A stretch of DNA of 64,000 bases from assembly GCF_041381155.1 (NCBI RefSeq), contig NC_091143.1, forward strand, positions 40,316,996 to 40,380,995. Reading direction: 5' to 3'. Positions 24,422-37,300 of this stretch are shown piece by piece (the first letter of the stretch is position 1; each line of letters starts with the position of its first letter). This stretch comes from Argopecten irradians. Lineage: Eukaryota; Mollusca; Bivalvia; Pectinida; Pectinidae. The notes under the pieces were generated by a model, which was not told the DNA's origin, made no database searches, and was given only the letters and a program-made list of their open reading frames with translations. The translations under genes and the position numbers were made by a program.

Positions 24422-25157
24422 TACGGTGGCTGATTTATTCCATTTCGTCTTTTCGTCTTTTCGCCCCGAAAAGACGAAAAGTAAAAAATCTTAATTCTTC
24501 GGATGTCTCCTTGTGATAAAAGGAATCGTGTCCGTTTCAAATTGCTACCTCAATGAAACACGTGTATAGCTTTGTCAAGCGTAATTACTGAATAGGGCGA
24601 TTAGAACACAAAAATTAAGATATTAATGAATTTGAAAAAATGTATCAATCAGGCTAAAAGATTTGCGGAATGATGAATCTGTTAGTGGCACATGCCACGT
24701 GTGAGAAATCTACGTAACAGCTGTTAACATACATGCTGACTTCTGTTTTAATACTTCTAATCTTAGTTATTGATGAAGAACCTGGAAATACTTATCAATT
24801 TTATAAATCGATTGTTATCATAAACTTCTTTGATGCTTCCATATAGATTTCAAAATGGCTTCCACACCGGACCGGAAGACGAAAAGACGAAAATTATGGT
24901 TTATTACTTTTCGTCTTTTCGCAAGACGAGATTTTTGAAGGCGAAAAGACGAGAATCAAAGTCGCTTATTAGTGTGCATCACTATCGTCTTTTCGTGTTT
25001 TATTTTTCGTCTTTTCATCTTTTCGCCTCGTTAAAACGAGATACAGAGATGTTTAAATTTCGTCTTTTCGAAAAATTTAAGATTTCTTAATTATCTTCTT
25101 TTCGGGGCGAAAGGACGAGAAGACGAAAAGACGAAATGACTCAAATCAGCCACCGTA
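24422..25157. mobile_element. MITE-like element rich in CGAAAAGACGAAAA motifs
   Basis: The outer ends TACGGTGGCTGATTT (24422) and AAATCAGCCACCGTA (to 25157) are exact reverse complements. Inside them lie longer inverted blocks made of CGTCTTTTCGTCTTTTCG-type motifs, about 70 bp per side, with more of the same around 24880-25080. The middle holds a 69-bp segment (24494-24562) that also occurs at 23778-23846 outside the element. Confidence 0.8.
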
Positions 25158-25384
25158 CACATTCGTATCTTGTGTGTATTAAATGCAAACATCAATACAT
25201 GGTCAGGGTACAGCAAATCAACTATTTCCGTGGACAGAAAAATCAATAGCAGCGAAATAGTTTCAAATATAGATACAATATCACTTTTATAACTGTGAAT
25301 CGCAAAATGAAATTACAGCTGAAAAAATGAGTAGGTATATTGAAGTGCGAAATTATGTCACCACAAAAATATGTTGCTTGACAG

Positions 25385-25390
25385 TTTATT
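25385..25390 (-). terminator. Possible AATAAA poly(A) signal for LicD-like gene 2
   Basis: AATAAA on the minus strand about 11 bases after the stop codon. The distance is short but usable. Confidence 0.35.
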
Positions 25391-25400
25391 GTTCCGGTTG

Positions 25401-26564
25401 TCATGGAGATTCTGTCAAACATGGTAGTGATGCCTTTGTCTGGTACAGTATACAATCACCGACTTTGACAGTCTCGATTACATGGTTGTCTCGCGTCTCT
25501 CGAAATACAAATGGGAACTTCCGGTATAGAGATTCACATTTCACTGTCCTTCTTGACCCGGGCTCCTTTGACCTTTCCTCCTTGTGTGTGTAGGAGGAGG
25601 TCGTGCAGAGCGAAGGGTCGTATGTCCTCGAGAGGACGCGGGGAGAGTTACACGGCACGGGCTGTAGTGACCCCTGATATGGTTTATATTGAAGTGGGAA
25701 GACATCGACTTTACGAAACATGTAAAGCTGAGTATATCTGTTGGCTTTATCCCAAATATGCGTTTCATTTTCACCAAAGAAAAATATGTCAATATACGGC
25801 CATGCAAACGGTATTTTAGACCTAGTAGTATTTTTCAAAAAGAATTTCCATTGAACAAGTGGAGGGCGGTATAATGTGTATTCCGGAAGTGATTCTAACG
25901 CACGCGACATAGCCTCCTTTTGAGATCCATTGACGAGAACATCTATGTCATCATCCCACGGGATCATGGTGTGATGGCGATGGGCACCAATTAAGGTCCC
26001 GCCATATAACATGTATGTCACGTTCGCCTTCTTAAGTGCCATGGAGAAATGATGAAATGTAGTAAACATGGAGTCCAATTCTGAAATAGTCAGACCTGAT
26101 TTAAAACGTTTTTCGTTCAACTTTTCTTCCTCTGGGTCAATGTTTAGCTTCATGGAGTGCTGTTCAACTTTAAGGGAGAAGTGAAGCGGCTGTAATTCAA
26201 CTTTAAGAGGATGTTTTCCCTTTTCTCCAAAAGAAACATTTTGTACCAGTAGATATGCTGAATACGGGCTCGCTTGGCCCCTGTAATTGTATAAATGTTC
26301 ATAATAAGGGGAAACATGACATCGGCCTTTGCCCCATGCATCCTTATCTGACTTGGATGTCGTTTTCCAGATTCCAAACAAAGCAAACGATACAGACAGA
26401 ATGCTGATTATAATCAGAAGGAACATCCGCTTGCATTTGACCTTTCTGGCGTAGCCATCTCGTCTGACCTTTACATTATTACAACCAAGTATAGCCGAAA
26501 GGACTTTGTTTCGCCGACTGCCTGAGTTATAGTACATGTCTGACTCGTCCAAATGGGTGAACAT
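25401..26564 (-). CDS. LicD-superfamily transferase-like type II membrane protein, paralogue
   Basis: A single open frame of 387 residues. The cytoplasmic N-terminus is basic, a membrane segment lies at about residues 47-66, and a stem of about 100 residues follows. The LicD core contains YMLYGGTLIG (174-183), HRHH, IPWDDDIDV (Asp194-196, Asp198) and WPYIDIFFF (245-253). The C-terminal part (KCESLYRKF to GDCILYQTK) aligns with the gene at 19416-20231. The two are therefore paralogues differing mainly in stem length. Known family activity is transfer of phospho-compounds from a nucleotide donor; the particular substrate is unknown. A minus-strand frame near 27747-27799 (MDDTAAYMASMESAISY, followed by GTAAGT) could be an upstream exon, but no matching acceptor was found. 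Confidence 0.87.
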   Translation of the reverse strand: MFTHLDESDMYYNSGSRRNKVLSAILGCNNVKVRRDGYARKVKCKRMFLLIIISILSVSFALFGIWKTTSKSDKDAWGKGRCHVSPYYEHLYNYRGQASPYSAYLLVQNVSFGEKGKHPLKVELQPLHFSLKVEQHSMKLNIDPEEEKLNEKRFKSGLTISELDSMFTTFHHFSMALKKANVTYMLYGGTLIGAHRHHTMIPWDDDIDVLVNGSQKEAMSRALESLPEYTLYRPPLVQWKFFLKNTTRSKIPFAWPYIDIFFFGENETHIWDKANRYTQLYMFRKVDVFPLQYKPYQGSLQPVPCNSPRVLSRTYDPSLCTTSSYTHKEERSKEPGSRRTVKCESLYRKFPFVFRETRDNHVIETVKVGDCILYQTKASLPCLTESP

Positions 26565-26746
26565 CGTTATAACATATGTATTACACCAGACGCTGCAACA
26601 TATACAGTACGTAAGATTTATAACGGTGATTCATCTAATGGAGTCCAATATCCTCTGTCGCGACAACTGAGTCTACATGATGATTCTGAAATGAAATACG
26701 TAAATAGAATAAGTGATATTTTTTTAGAAACATGCAAATTAATTAA

Positions 26747-27311
26747 AGGGACAATTCAGTCTAAGAGAACATTTAAATTTGTACATATATCGGTAAAAAT
26801 CCAGTTCTACTGGAAATTAGATCAGTCGGTTTTACTGTAATATGCCTGAAAAGACCATGGTTGTGACATGTGTGTAGATGTTCAAACTAGCTTGCTGTCC
26901 GCCATTACACATTGTGGTCGAACTTCTTGAATGCGAACCCTGTCCCTTGCCCGTAGAGTAATGCAACTTTTGTCTAGAACTGCTCAAATCGATCTGAGAG
27001 TAGTGTGTTTACCTTATTAGGTGAATTGTCTTGTCTAAAAATCATTTTATCACCTTCTCAGTAGTTATGTAGTTTATTTGTTTAACGTGCTTGACTTTGG
27101 CTCGGGTATGGGTACAGCGTCCATATTGTACCTGCTTAATCGTATTGATCAACGATTTGATATTTCAACGATATTAATTAAAATACTAACAATGACGTGG
27201 AATTTGTCAATATTTTATGTTATATGTTTCATAAGAAATGTAGAACAATACATTTATGCCATATTTTGCTTCTTGCTTATGTAAAAGAATTAGCCTGAGT
27301 GAATTGTCCCT
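26747..27311. mobile_element. MITE, TTAA-type family B, copy 1
   Basis: A 565-bp element with ends AGGGACAATTCAG and GTGAATTGTCCCT, flanked on both sides by TTAA (26743-26746 and 27312-27315). An inverted, diverged copy is at 51808-52378. The TTAA duplications suggest piggyBac-type mobilisation; no transposase frame is present. Confidence 0.88.
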
Positions 27312-27315
27312 TTAA

Positions 27316-29336
27316 TCAATTATTGATAAACGATGATATTATTTAATGTATACACAATGAGGATTTTAGTGTGAAGTATTTGGAGTATATGGGTAATTTC
27401 AGATAAAAACATACCAATAAAAATATGCACTTTATAATTTGCTCTAGCCTATGAAATATTACCCTTTAAACTGGTGATTTTGTTCTAGAGAATGTGCAAA
27501 TTGATTTATCAAGTTATACGAAACGAGGATACATCATGAAGGTATTTTATTGTGAGTTAATTGCTGGAATTGAACAATTTCATATAACAACATGCCAATA
27601 GAAATATACACATGGACATTCATAATTTGCTCAGATAACCTATGATATTTTACCCTAACATCAATAATGGATAATTTTATATCACAGTACAGAGCATACA
27701 GAAACAGCGGAAAACATCCCCGGTATTTTAACATTACAACATCATATACTTACATATGATATCGCTGATTCCATCGAGGCCATATATGCTGCTGTATCGT
27801 CCATCTGTCCCCTCACGTTGACGGACACACGTGCGCGTGTGATGTACGGATGATAACGCTAGCATGATGATTGGCCTTTCTCTGTCCATTTGTTAGCTTG
27901 TACTCCCTATATCGATCGCGTGTGCCCAAATCCGCACGTTGCAAGGAATCCACTTCGCCAAGATGTCATATTGATTTTTGCTCCATGCGCACTGGGAATG
28001 CGACCATCGTGCGATGTTACCAGACTCACAAACTTCAATTTTAAGTTTATTTATGGGGTGGAACACATGTTCACGGTCGTTGATGAATTAGTATTGACTT
28101 TGTTGATTTTTCTTTCCTGCGTTTCGCGAAGATTGATTACAAAGTATCTAAAACCCAACACTTCCAATATTTTTTATCATTAAAAACATCATTGACGACT
28201 GATTATTTTGCACTGGATGCATGCATTGTATCATAATCATTAAAGGAGACTATTTGGTCCATAACCTTGAGTTTGGCTCTCACCGCCTATTAACAGAACT
28301 TGCGTTGGTTGGATATTTATGTTTAACGTTCTTTTAAAAGCGTTTATAGGTTAATTAAGAAATAACTGTTATTTTTAGTTGATCACTGGTGTATGAACGC
28401 CATTTGTTGTCAGATATTTCAAATGCGACATGCTGAAATATCTGTCAAAAAATACCGTTCATTTAATAAGACTGGCCTCTCCTGCATGCAATATGTCGTG
28501 TTTTGTATGTATGGATGCATTGGGGCTGTGGTATATTCGTTTTGTGAGTGGAACTCATGTCGTTATCACAGTGTCGAAGCATTCTGCTAAAGACACCTCA
28601 TCAGGTCACATAATACTGCCAACGGGTAAACCAGTCGCCCAAATCCATTTCTGCTGAGCGTTTAGTAGGAGCAGAAACTGACATTTTTATACGCTATGAT
28701 GTGTTTTTGCCAGGAGACAGAATCCAGAGCCTTCGATTTCCTGACTCTGTCTGCCGGTGTTCTGGTCCTTATAAACGAGATACGCGATAGTAATTCCATG
28801 AATTGTGCATACTTATTTGTTTTGTCTATCCTGCTTTGTAAATAATGTTACTATTCATTTGGATAACGCAAACGGGAAAAATATTGATCACTATCAGTGA
28901 GTTACTGTATGAAATAATCGTATATATGTAGTAAGAATTTACCAAGTCTATGTTAATCGGAGCAAAACAAACTGTCAAAAAGTAGACTTTAACATAAAGT
29001 ACCAAAATCGATACAAATTTTAGGATCTAGTGAAATATTTTCCTCGTGCTATATCCATGTGTTCCAATGTTTAACCTCTACGGTACCAAATTCTTGTTCA
29101 ATCTTTGTTCATGAATTCTGATTGATGTTAAGTGTAACGTAACTCACTATATATGTTTACAGTTCGGTTGGATATGATTAACTTTACACAAATATTGCAA
29201 ATATTATTTTATTAAAACCGCGCCCTCCGAAAAACAATTCCACAGCTTCGCCTTCTAATATCGACGGATGCCGAATCGGTAGACAAAAGTGGTTGTTTTT
29301 TTATCGTACTTGCGTTTTATATTAGCGCTCAGTATA
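27316..29336. other. Gene-free stretch with a diverged tandem duplication
   Basis: Two related segments at about 27391-27464 and 27566-27655, about 176 bp apart, share AACAT.CCAATA and ATAATTTGCTC and end in TTACCC. Otherwise no gene was recognised on either strand. Confidence 0.4.
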
Positions 29337-29550
29337 TACTGTAAACCGACTCTCTTTCGTGGCTACTAATTTTCGCGATTTCCGTTTCAAAACAAGTTAA
29401 CGAAGATTAACATTAAAGGATTTAAACATTGAATGAAAATTCATATCAATATAAAAGACGTAAATATTCATTCGCGGATTTGCTTAGGTCGCGAAATTGA
29501 CTAATTAAAATAAATATGTAAAATCGCATGCGAAAGAAAGTTTTACAGTA
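29337..29550. mobile_element. MITE of the TACTGTAAACC family
   Basis: It starts TACTGTAAACC and ends GTTTTACAGTA. Internal TTTTCGCGATTT, CATTTTAAAACAA-like and TTCGCGGATT blocks match the copies inside the 1.08-kb duplication (16405-16625 and 17839-18058). Confidence 0.75.
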
Positions 29551-30929
29551 ATGAGTTGCCCTTCGTCAGTAGGAAACCAGATGTGTGTTCTAGAACTATT
29601 CGGCGTTTTTCACAATAGGCTTTCGTTTAGAATTTTTTTTAAATGTACAAGAGTTTCTGCCCTTTCATGGAGGCACAACACAAGCAAACATATCCCCGTC
29701 TACCCAAGTGTCCTTTTGTTGTTAATCTACTGTATATCAGGGATAGTACAGAATATCTAGCACACATTGTCAAACACTTCAGATCACAAGGAAAATTGAA
29801 TCAAAATAATTCGTGGTACATAATCTACATATGACAAAACGTGAATACATGCTTTAAATCTTTATTTCGAGCAGTTTGGATGTTGAGAATATTTTATCCA
29901 ATTATTCCTAAAAATATACTATTATTCATGAATAACCCAAAAGGGACAAAACACTTTTATAACGTTTGTATTATGGCTATAAATGATGATCCCACTTTCA
30001 TCTAGTAGAAGAAAATGGGAGTAAATATTTGATGAAATTGAAAACATTGGGTCAATATACAGTGTGTATATTGTAAAAACCATTTCAAGGTTCTAAAACA
30101 CAAAACTACCATTTTTTTTAATTTAAAGTAGGATTAGAAATGAATCCAATATGTAATCCCGTAACCATGGCATCATATGAAGTTCAAGATAGATTTTAAA
30201 TACAAGCTGACTTTTTTTTATTATTTCCGTGTAATTTGTAAAAAGAAGAACTTTGTACTCTAAAGGACGATTCTTTAAATACTTCAATAAATAGACGAGA
30301 CAATGAAATTGTAATCATATGAAAGTTTATATAGACAAAACAAGATGTCTACAAAAAGTCCAAATACACTTATTAACTTAATCCATGAGCATTATACTTC
30401 TCAAATGCACGTTGATTATAGTCACAGCAGAAATGTAAAAATGAATGGAGGAAATGGGAAAAACTTATGAAATTATATGACAATTGATTTCCTTAATATT
30501 TTTATGCAAACATATCTTTATGTGTATTATTACATATTGGTATGTATGCTTTAATGCATATTAAAGTAAGTAAACATTTCTTATCAATACCAGCCAGTGT
30601 CGCCACACTAATGGAAAAGGTACTAAAAGCTATTACAAGCCGGTTATCATCGCTAGCCTTGTCTTTCTCTCTTCTCTTCCTTTCTCTTTTTATCTATTTT
30701 TCTCAGTTTTTCTTCTTTTGTTATTTCTACTGTGTACATGTGTAAAGATGAACATGTATGTGAGGAGTATGACTTTTCTCGTACGTGAGCAGATCAGAAT
30801 ATGCATGTGTGATAACAATGCATGTAATGTATTGTGGTATGAATGTTGTGCGATGTTTATTTGAACAGTTTAACTACAGTATGTTCAACGAATTCATTAT
30901 GCTTATCAATGAAGATTCGATTTATGATT
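29551..30929. other. Gene-free stretch
   Basis: AT-rich sequence with short frames only; nothing recognisable. Confidence 0.4.
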
Positions 30930-33720
30930 TTAGGTTGGTAATGATGAGTGATCATTACAATGATGAGTGACTATATTGATGATGAGTGATATGTTGATTA
31001 TGATTATGATGAGTGATTATGATGATGATTATTTTGAAGATGATAATTGATTTTGACAATTATTATGAAATAATAATAATATGATGATAAGTTATAAAAT
31101 TGACGATGATGAGTGATTTTGATCATGACGACGATGAGTGACAATGTTGATGATAATGAGTGACAAAGTTGATGATGATGATGATAATGGTGATGAGTGA
31201 CAGTGTTGATTATGTGTGACAATGTTGATAATGATGATTGATTATGACGATAATGATGAGTGATGATGAAGATGATGAATGATAGGTGATTATGATTATG
31301 AAGTTAGATTTTGACTGATGATAAATGACAACGTTGATGATGATGAGTGATTATGATGATGATGATGAGTGACAATGTTGATGATGATGAGTGATGATGA
31401 TGATGAGTGACAATGATGATGATGAAAGACAAGTTGATGATGAGTGATAATGATGATAGTGATGATGAGTGATTATGTAAAAGTTGATGATTGGCAACGT
31501 TGATGATGATGATGATGATGATGATGAAGTGACAGTGTTGATAATGAGTGACAAAGTTGATTGATAATGACGATAATGATGAGTGATGATGCATGAAAGG
31601 TGATTATATCGATGATATGATTATGATGATAGATTTTGACAATGATGATGAATGACAATGTTGATGATGATGAGTGATAATTATAATGATGATGATTATG
31701 TAAATGATGATGATGATGATGATGATGATGTTGATGATGAGTGATTATGATAATGACGATGATGAGTGACAATGTTTAAGATAATGAGTTACAATGCTGA
31801 TGATGATGGATGCTTATGATAATAACGATGAGTAATGATGATGATGATGAATGATGATTGGCGATAATATTGATGATAATTATGATGATTGATTTTGACA
31901 ATGATGATGAGTGACAAGGTTGACGATGATGATGAGTGATTATGATAATGACGATGATGAGTGACAATGTTGAAGATAATGAGTTACAATGCTGATGATG
32001 ATGAATGCTTATGATGATAACGATGAGTAATGATGATGATGATGAATGATGATTGGTGATAATATTGATGATAATTATATATGATGATTGATTATGACAA
32101 TGATATTGAGTGACAATGTTGATAATGATGAGTGATTATGTTCATTATGAGTAATTTTGATGATAATAATGAATGATTAGATGAGTGAAAATATTGATGT
32201 AGATAATGAGTGACTATGCTGATGATGTGACAATGTTGATGATAATAAGTGACAATACTGATGACGATGAGTGATTATGATGATAATGACGAGTGACAAT
32301 GTTGATGAAGATGTGACAATGTTGATGATAATAAGTGACAATACTGATGACGATGAGTGATTATGATGATAATGACGAGTGACAACGTTAATGATGACGA
32401 GTGACAATGTTGATGATGACGAGAGACAATGTTGATAACAATGAATGACAATGTTGATGATGATGAGTGACTATGTTTATGATGATTGACAATGTTGGTG
32501 ACGATGAGTGACAATACTGATTATGATGATGATGATGATGATGAGTGATTCTGATGATGAGCGATTATGAGGATGATGCTGATGATGACGAGTGACAATG
32601 TTGATGACGATGATTGAGTATGATGATGAGTGACAATGAGTGATTATGATATTGATTATGGTGATGATGATGGATTTTGATGATGATTGATTTTTGATGA
32701 TGATGAGTGACAATGTTGACCTTGATGATTGACAATGTTGATGACGATGAGTGAGTATGATGATGAGTGACAATGAGTGATTGTGATATTGATTATGATG
32801 ATAAGTGATTATGATAATGATGATGTATTATGATGATGATGAGTGACAATGTTGATGATGATGAGTGACAATGTTGACGATGATGAGTGGCAATGTTGAC
32901 GATGATGAGTGATAATGTTGACGATGATGAGTGACAATGCTATTGTAAATGATGATGATTATGATGAGTGATTATGCTGATGCTTATATAGAAGATGATA
33001 ATTGATTTTGACAATGATTATGAATATGTTGATGATGATGATGAGTGACAATATTGTTGATGTTGATGATGAGTTACAATGTTGATGATGATAATTGATC
33101 AAGATGATAATGATGAGTGATGAATGATGATCGGTGATTATATTGATTATGATTATTGATTATGTTGTGTCAATTGATTTTGACAATGATAATGAGTGAC
33201 AATGTTGTTGATGATGATGATGATTGACAATGTTGATGATAATGATTGATAATGACGATAATGATGAGTGATTATGATGTTGATGAATGATGATCGGTAA
33301 TTGTTTTGTGATGATTGATTTTGACAATGAATGAGTGACAATGTTGTTGATGATGATGATGATTGACAATGTTTATTGATGGTAATAAGCGACAATGTTG
33401 ATGATGATGAGTGACAATGTTGATGATTGACAATGCTGATTATGATGATGATGATGAGCGAGTATGTGTTGATGCTTATGATTAATGATGATGATGATGA
33501 TGATAAGCGAGCGAGTATGTTGATGATTATGATAAATGATGATTGATTATGATTAGTGATATGGTAAGAATTATGAGTAGATGGTTTTGAGGAGGATGAT
33601 AAATAGATTTGATTGATGAAAATGATGAATGGTTATGAGCAATTAGAATGACAATTCTGGATGAGCTGATGGTCATTAGCTTGAGGATGATGATGAGCAT
33701 GAACAGTTTGAATGCCAATC
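30930..33720. repeat. 2.8-kb imperfect GAT/ATG-rich array
   Basis: Almost the whole stretch is made of GATGATGAGTGA, CAATGTTGATGATGATGA and related blocks, with no single fixed long period. Some blocks of 100-200 bp recur, such as those around 31750-31860 and 31935-32045. Long minus-strand open frames rich in His, Ser and Ile are simple translations of the repeat and are not genes. Confidence 0.95.
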
Positions 33721-34309
33721 AGTGACTGATCTTACATTGGATTTGAACAATTGATCAATTTCTCAAACATGATCGAAATAGTCATAAAGCTCATGTGGTT
33801 AGTGGTTAATCTTACATAGTATTTCTATATATATTTTCCCCATACATTGCTCCTCGAAAGTCTTTGTGAATATTAATTATAGAATCAAATTGATACAATT
33901 TTAGGTCCAACAATATACCTATCCTTAGATTTATGATACATGTGCAAACATAATTTACCAAGGACATGCTACAAACGTGTTCATTTGCAACGAAGCAAAT
34001 TAACAATAATTGTACAACTTTTGCATCCACGGTGCACGAAGAATTTGATCCAAGATCCAAGGTTCAAGAAGATCTTCATTTGTAAGCAGTTTCAATACTC
34101 ACAAAACTGGTTTTTTTTTCTCAAGATCAATATAAGTTTAATTATCAACCCCACTCTCTGGTTTGTGTACCCAGATGATCTTTAATGAGGCAAAAACAAA
34201 CTGCTTTTCTTATGAGAACATATAAAACATATGCAGTTCTCCATAGGCCAACCATATCAATGGTTTGGGTCGGTTCAAAAATAAAACAGTTTAATTGTGA
34301 GGTCGAAGG

Positions 34310-37300
34310 TCATCCAATTCTCCCAAACTTTTGAACAAATTCTGACATTTCCTTTGAAGGAATACTAGCTGCTGCTTCTTTTATCTGTAGCAAAAGAAAA
34401 AACAATGTATAATAATCTCTGATCATTTTTATCAAAACATCTGAAATGTATTCTTTTGTACTTGATGAATTTGAATGTGGCACTAACATAAGGTCAATAA
34501 GCTTTTAACTGAATATTTCACAATCTACACAATCAATACCTACTAACAAGGGCAGCTAACTCTGTAATGTGCAAATACGGACTATCGGTTTAGAACTAAT
34601 TGTAGATTGTCATGACACCTACATTATTTAGTCATTATGCCTGGGATTTCCCGGATGTAGGTTTTCTGCTTCTCTGACGCACAAAAATGCCTAGAACTTC
34701 CCAAAAAATTTTGGGAGTCCTAGTGACTCAATGTGGAAGGAATTTAAAATGAATATTACTGGTCAACTAGATGAAATAGAAGCAATAACTGTTGCACCTA
34801 TATTGCAATCAATAGTACACTTCTTTTCCTAAACTTAAAATCAGATTTTGATCAAATATGGGTGCTATAAATATTGAATGAATAACAACCACATTTGCAA
34901 CTTGAAACATCTTTCAGAGAATCATATCTTATATAAACTACTGGGGCTTGTCAGAACTTTAAGTGTGGGAACAGATTCGAAAAGCAAAGCAGTAAAAGGC
35001 TAACTCTTGCTGTAACAACAATCTAAGAGGTAGGGCCCGAAATGGGGATTTTAATAATTTACTGAATGTTTGCTTTAAAGTCTGTTGATAGTATTGACAA
35101 GAATCTTTGGATCAAAACGTAATACATGTACTAACATTTCTCCTTTGCTTGATTCCGGAGTCAACTGTACGTTTGGTGCCCAGGAGTTTTTTTTGTTTGA
35201 GCGCCACATGGTCTCTGAAGAGCGAGTTCTGCTGCTCAAGTTGACTTACTACATGCTGAAGCTGAGCCTTTTGTTTTAATTTTACTGCTATGTTGTACAC
35301 CCGACTGTCTTGCTGTGGATTTCCTGATGGTCGCCTGACAAAAAAATTATAAAGTTATTTAAGATCTAATGGATCTATCAGATAGTTACTATATATAGAT
35401 GTCTTTCAGGTGCTCTCAAAGACTGACAACAAATTTTGTTTTAGTTTGCAAAAATATATGTGATGTCATTGAATATCAATTACAAGACTAATTAAATGAA
35501 ATCTGATAAAATAAAGACCTTGATCGGCTAAATGACTCAGGCAATCGAATAACATGCATATCATATGTGGTTGCTATCTCTGAGAATTTTGAAATTTCTG
35601 AATATGTCACCGTAGGCATAGATTATTCTCTTGATAGGGATGTGGGGGCCAAAAGACTTTTCCATCTAATTTTTTTTTTTTTTTTGTCTAATATATAGTC
35701 AGCTCGCGGTACCTCTTAAAAATGTGAAATCGTAGGCCAGATTTGGCCTACGCTACGTCAGCGGTATATTTCTAATATATCGTCCATGCAATGCCGGGAA
35801 AACATACACATACCTATATATTGGGATCTTATGTACTCCACTGCCCCCATGTTACATCCCATTTATGAAATTAAACACACTGAAATACTTTCGAGACCCT
35901 TCTATTTCACACATTTGTAATGGCCTCCGTATACACATTTAGTAGAGCAAACGGCAGCCAATCAACTTCGCTTCGGTTTTATTTTAAAAAAACCACGTGT
36001 AGTTGAAAGATAAACAAAATTCAACTGTGTATATGCTACATGTATATGCAACGTGAATATCGCGAAAGTGATGCGGTACCAGCAATAGTCGTGTTCAATT
36101 TGAATATTTGACAACATGTCGTGTATATCGACCATAATTTCACTATAAAAACTCTAACTGGCTAGCATTTTGTTTTTCTTTCAACTACACGTGGTTTTTT
36201 AAAAAAAACCAGGAATTTTGGTAAAAATTCTGGATATCTAAGACACCAATAGTCTCCTGGGAATCAAATCCATAGTTTATATAAGGTTGAATAAAGTCTA
36301 CTTCAGTTTTTCATTGCAAGAAACTGGGATGAAGAGTAACAATTTAAAAAAAAAATCCCTACCTACTGACCCTTCATTTTTAATAGGTGTTATATACAAG
36401 AAACGAGAGTATTTTTTTTATTTGGCCTTGTCAAACAACACTAATTGTTATATAAATGACCACCACAGTGTACCACTGTACCAGCACACGATTTATCCAT
36501 CATTTATATGAAGAGAACACTCATAGATAGGAAGGAGATGTATAACTGTTAACTAATTGTGAAACAATGATGAGTGTTTCAAAAATGACAGCTTATATGA
36601 TTATTAGATAATGGAATTTGATTAGTTTGCATGTTATTTCTTACCAAGCCTTTTCCTTGTTGTCCCTCTGACTCTCAACTATTGCATCCAAGTCATTAAG
36701 TATTTTTTCCATTTGTTCCTCAGCAAACATCAACACCACTTCTTCCTATTTCAGAGAAACAAGTTGATTTTACAGAGAATGTACAGTGTAACCACCAAGG
36801 ATTTTTTCCTTCAAAGAGAATTTATTATTCTTGGCCTTGGGCTCAATCATTTCATATGGCAAAGCCTCAAATACTTACTGAGTTCAAGCCTTAAAGGCCA
36901 ACTACCTTTCCGGAGCAAAGCAGAAAAGTTTTTTAAAAACATAAATAACATCAGAAAATATATACCAATGGCCTAAAATGACGTTACTACTCCAAATATA
37001 AGCAAGATACCCTGCGTAATGTTTGATAACAGTGGAGAGTTATTTCGCTGTTTTGCCGTCTGGCACAGTGATAGTCAATTGCAACTACCACGCTGTAATT
37101 AGGACGATGGCGGGAAACATAAGACGACCTGCGTTATGAAAATAAATATCTTTTTTTTTTAATCCAATTGTTCAGAAGGTGATGATACGTGTAGTATTAA
37201 TGGTAAGTTAATAACTTTTTGGACTCTACAAAATTATCGAAAAAAAAAGTTTGAATGAAGTGGAACTAAGTCAGGTATATTGTGCATGCATATACATGTA

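Noticed and set aside
31004-33395. Many minus-strand frames rich in His, Ser and Ile
   Set aside because: Direct products of the GAT-rich array; different frames give the same kind of low-complexity text.
35730-35760. Short palindrome around TAGGCCAGATTTGGCCTA
   Set aside because: A small hairpin with no promoter, terminator or repeat context to give it meaning.
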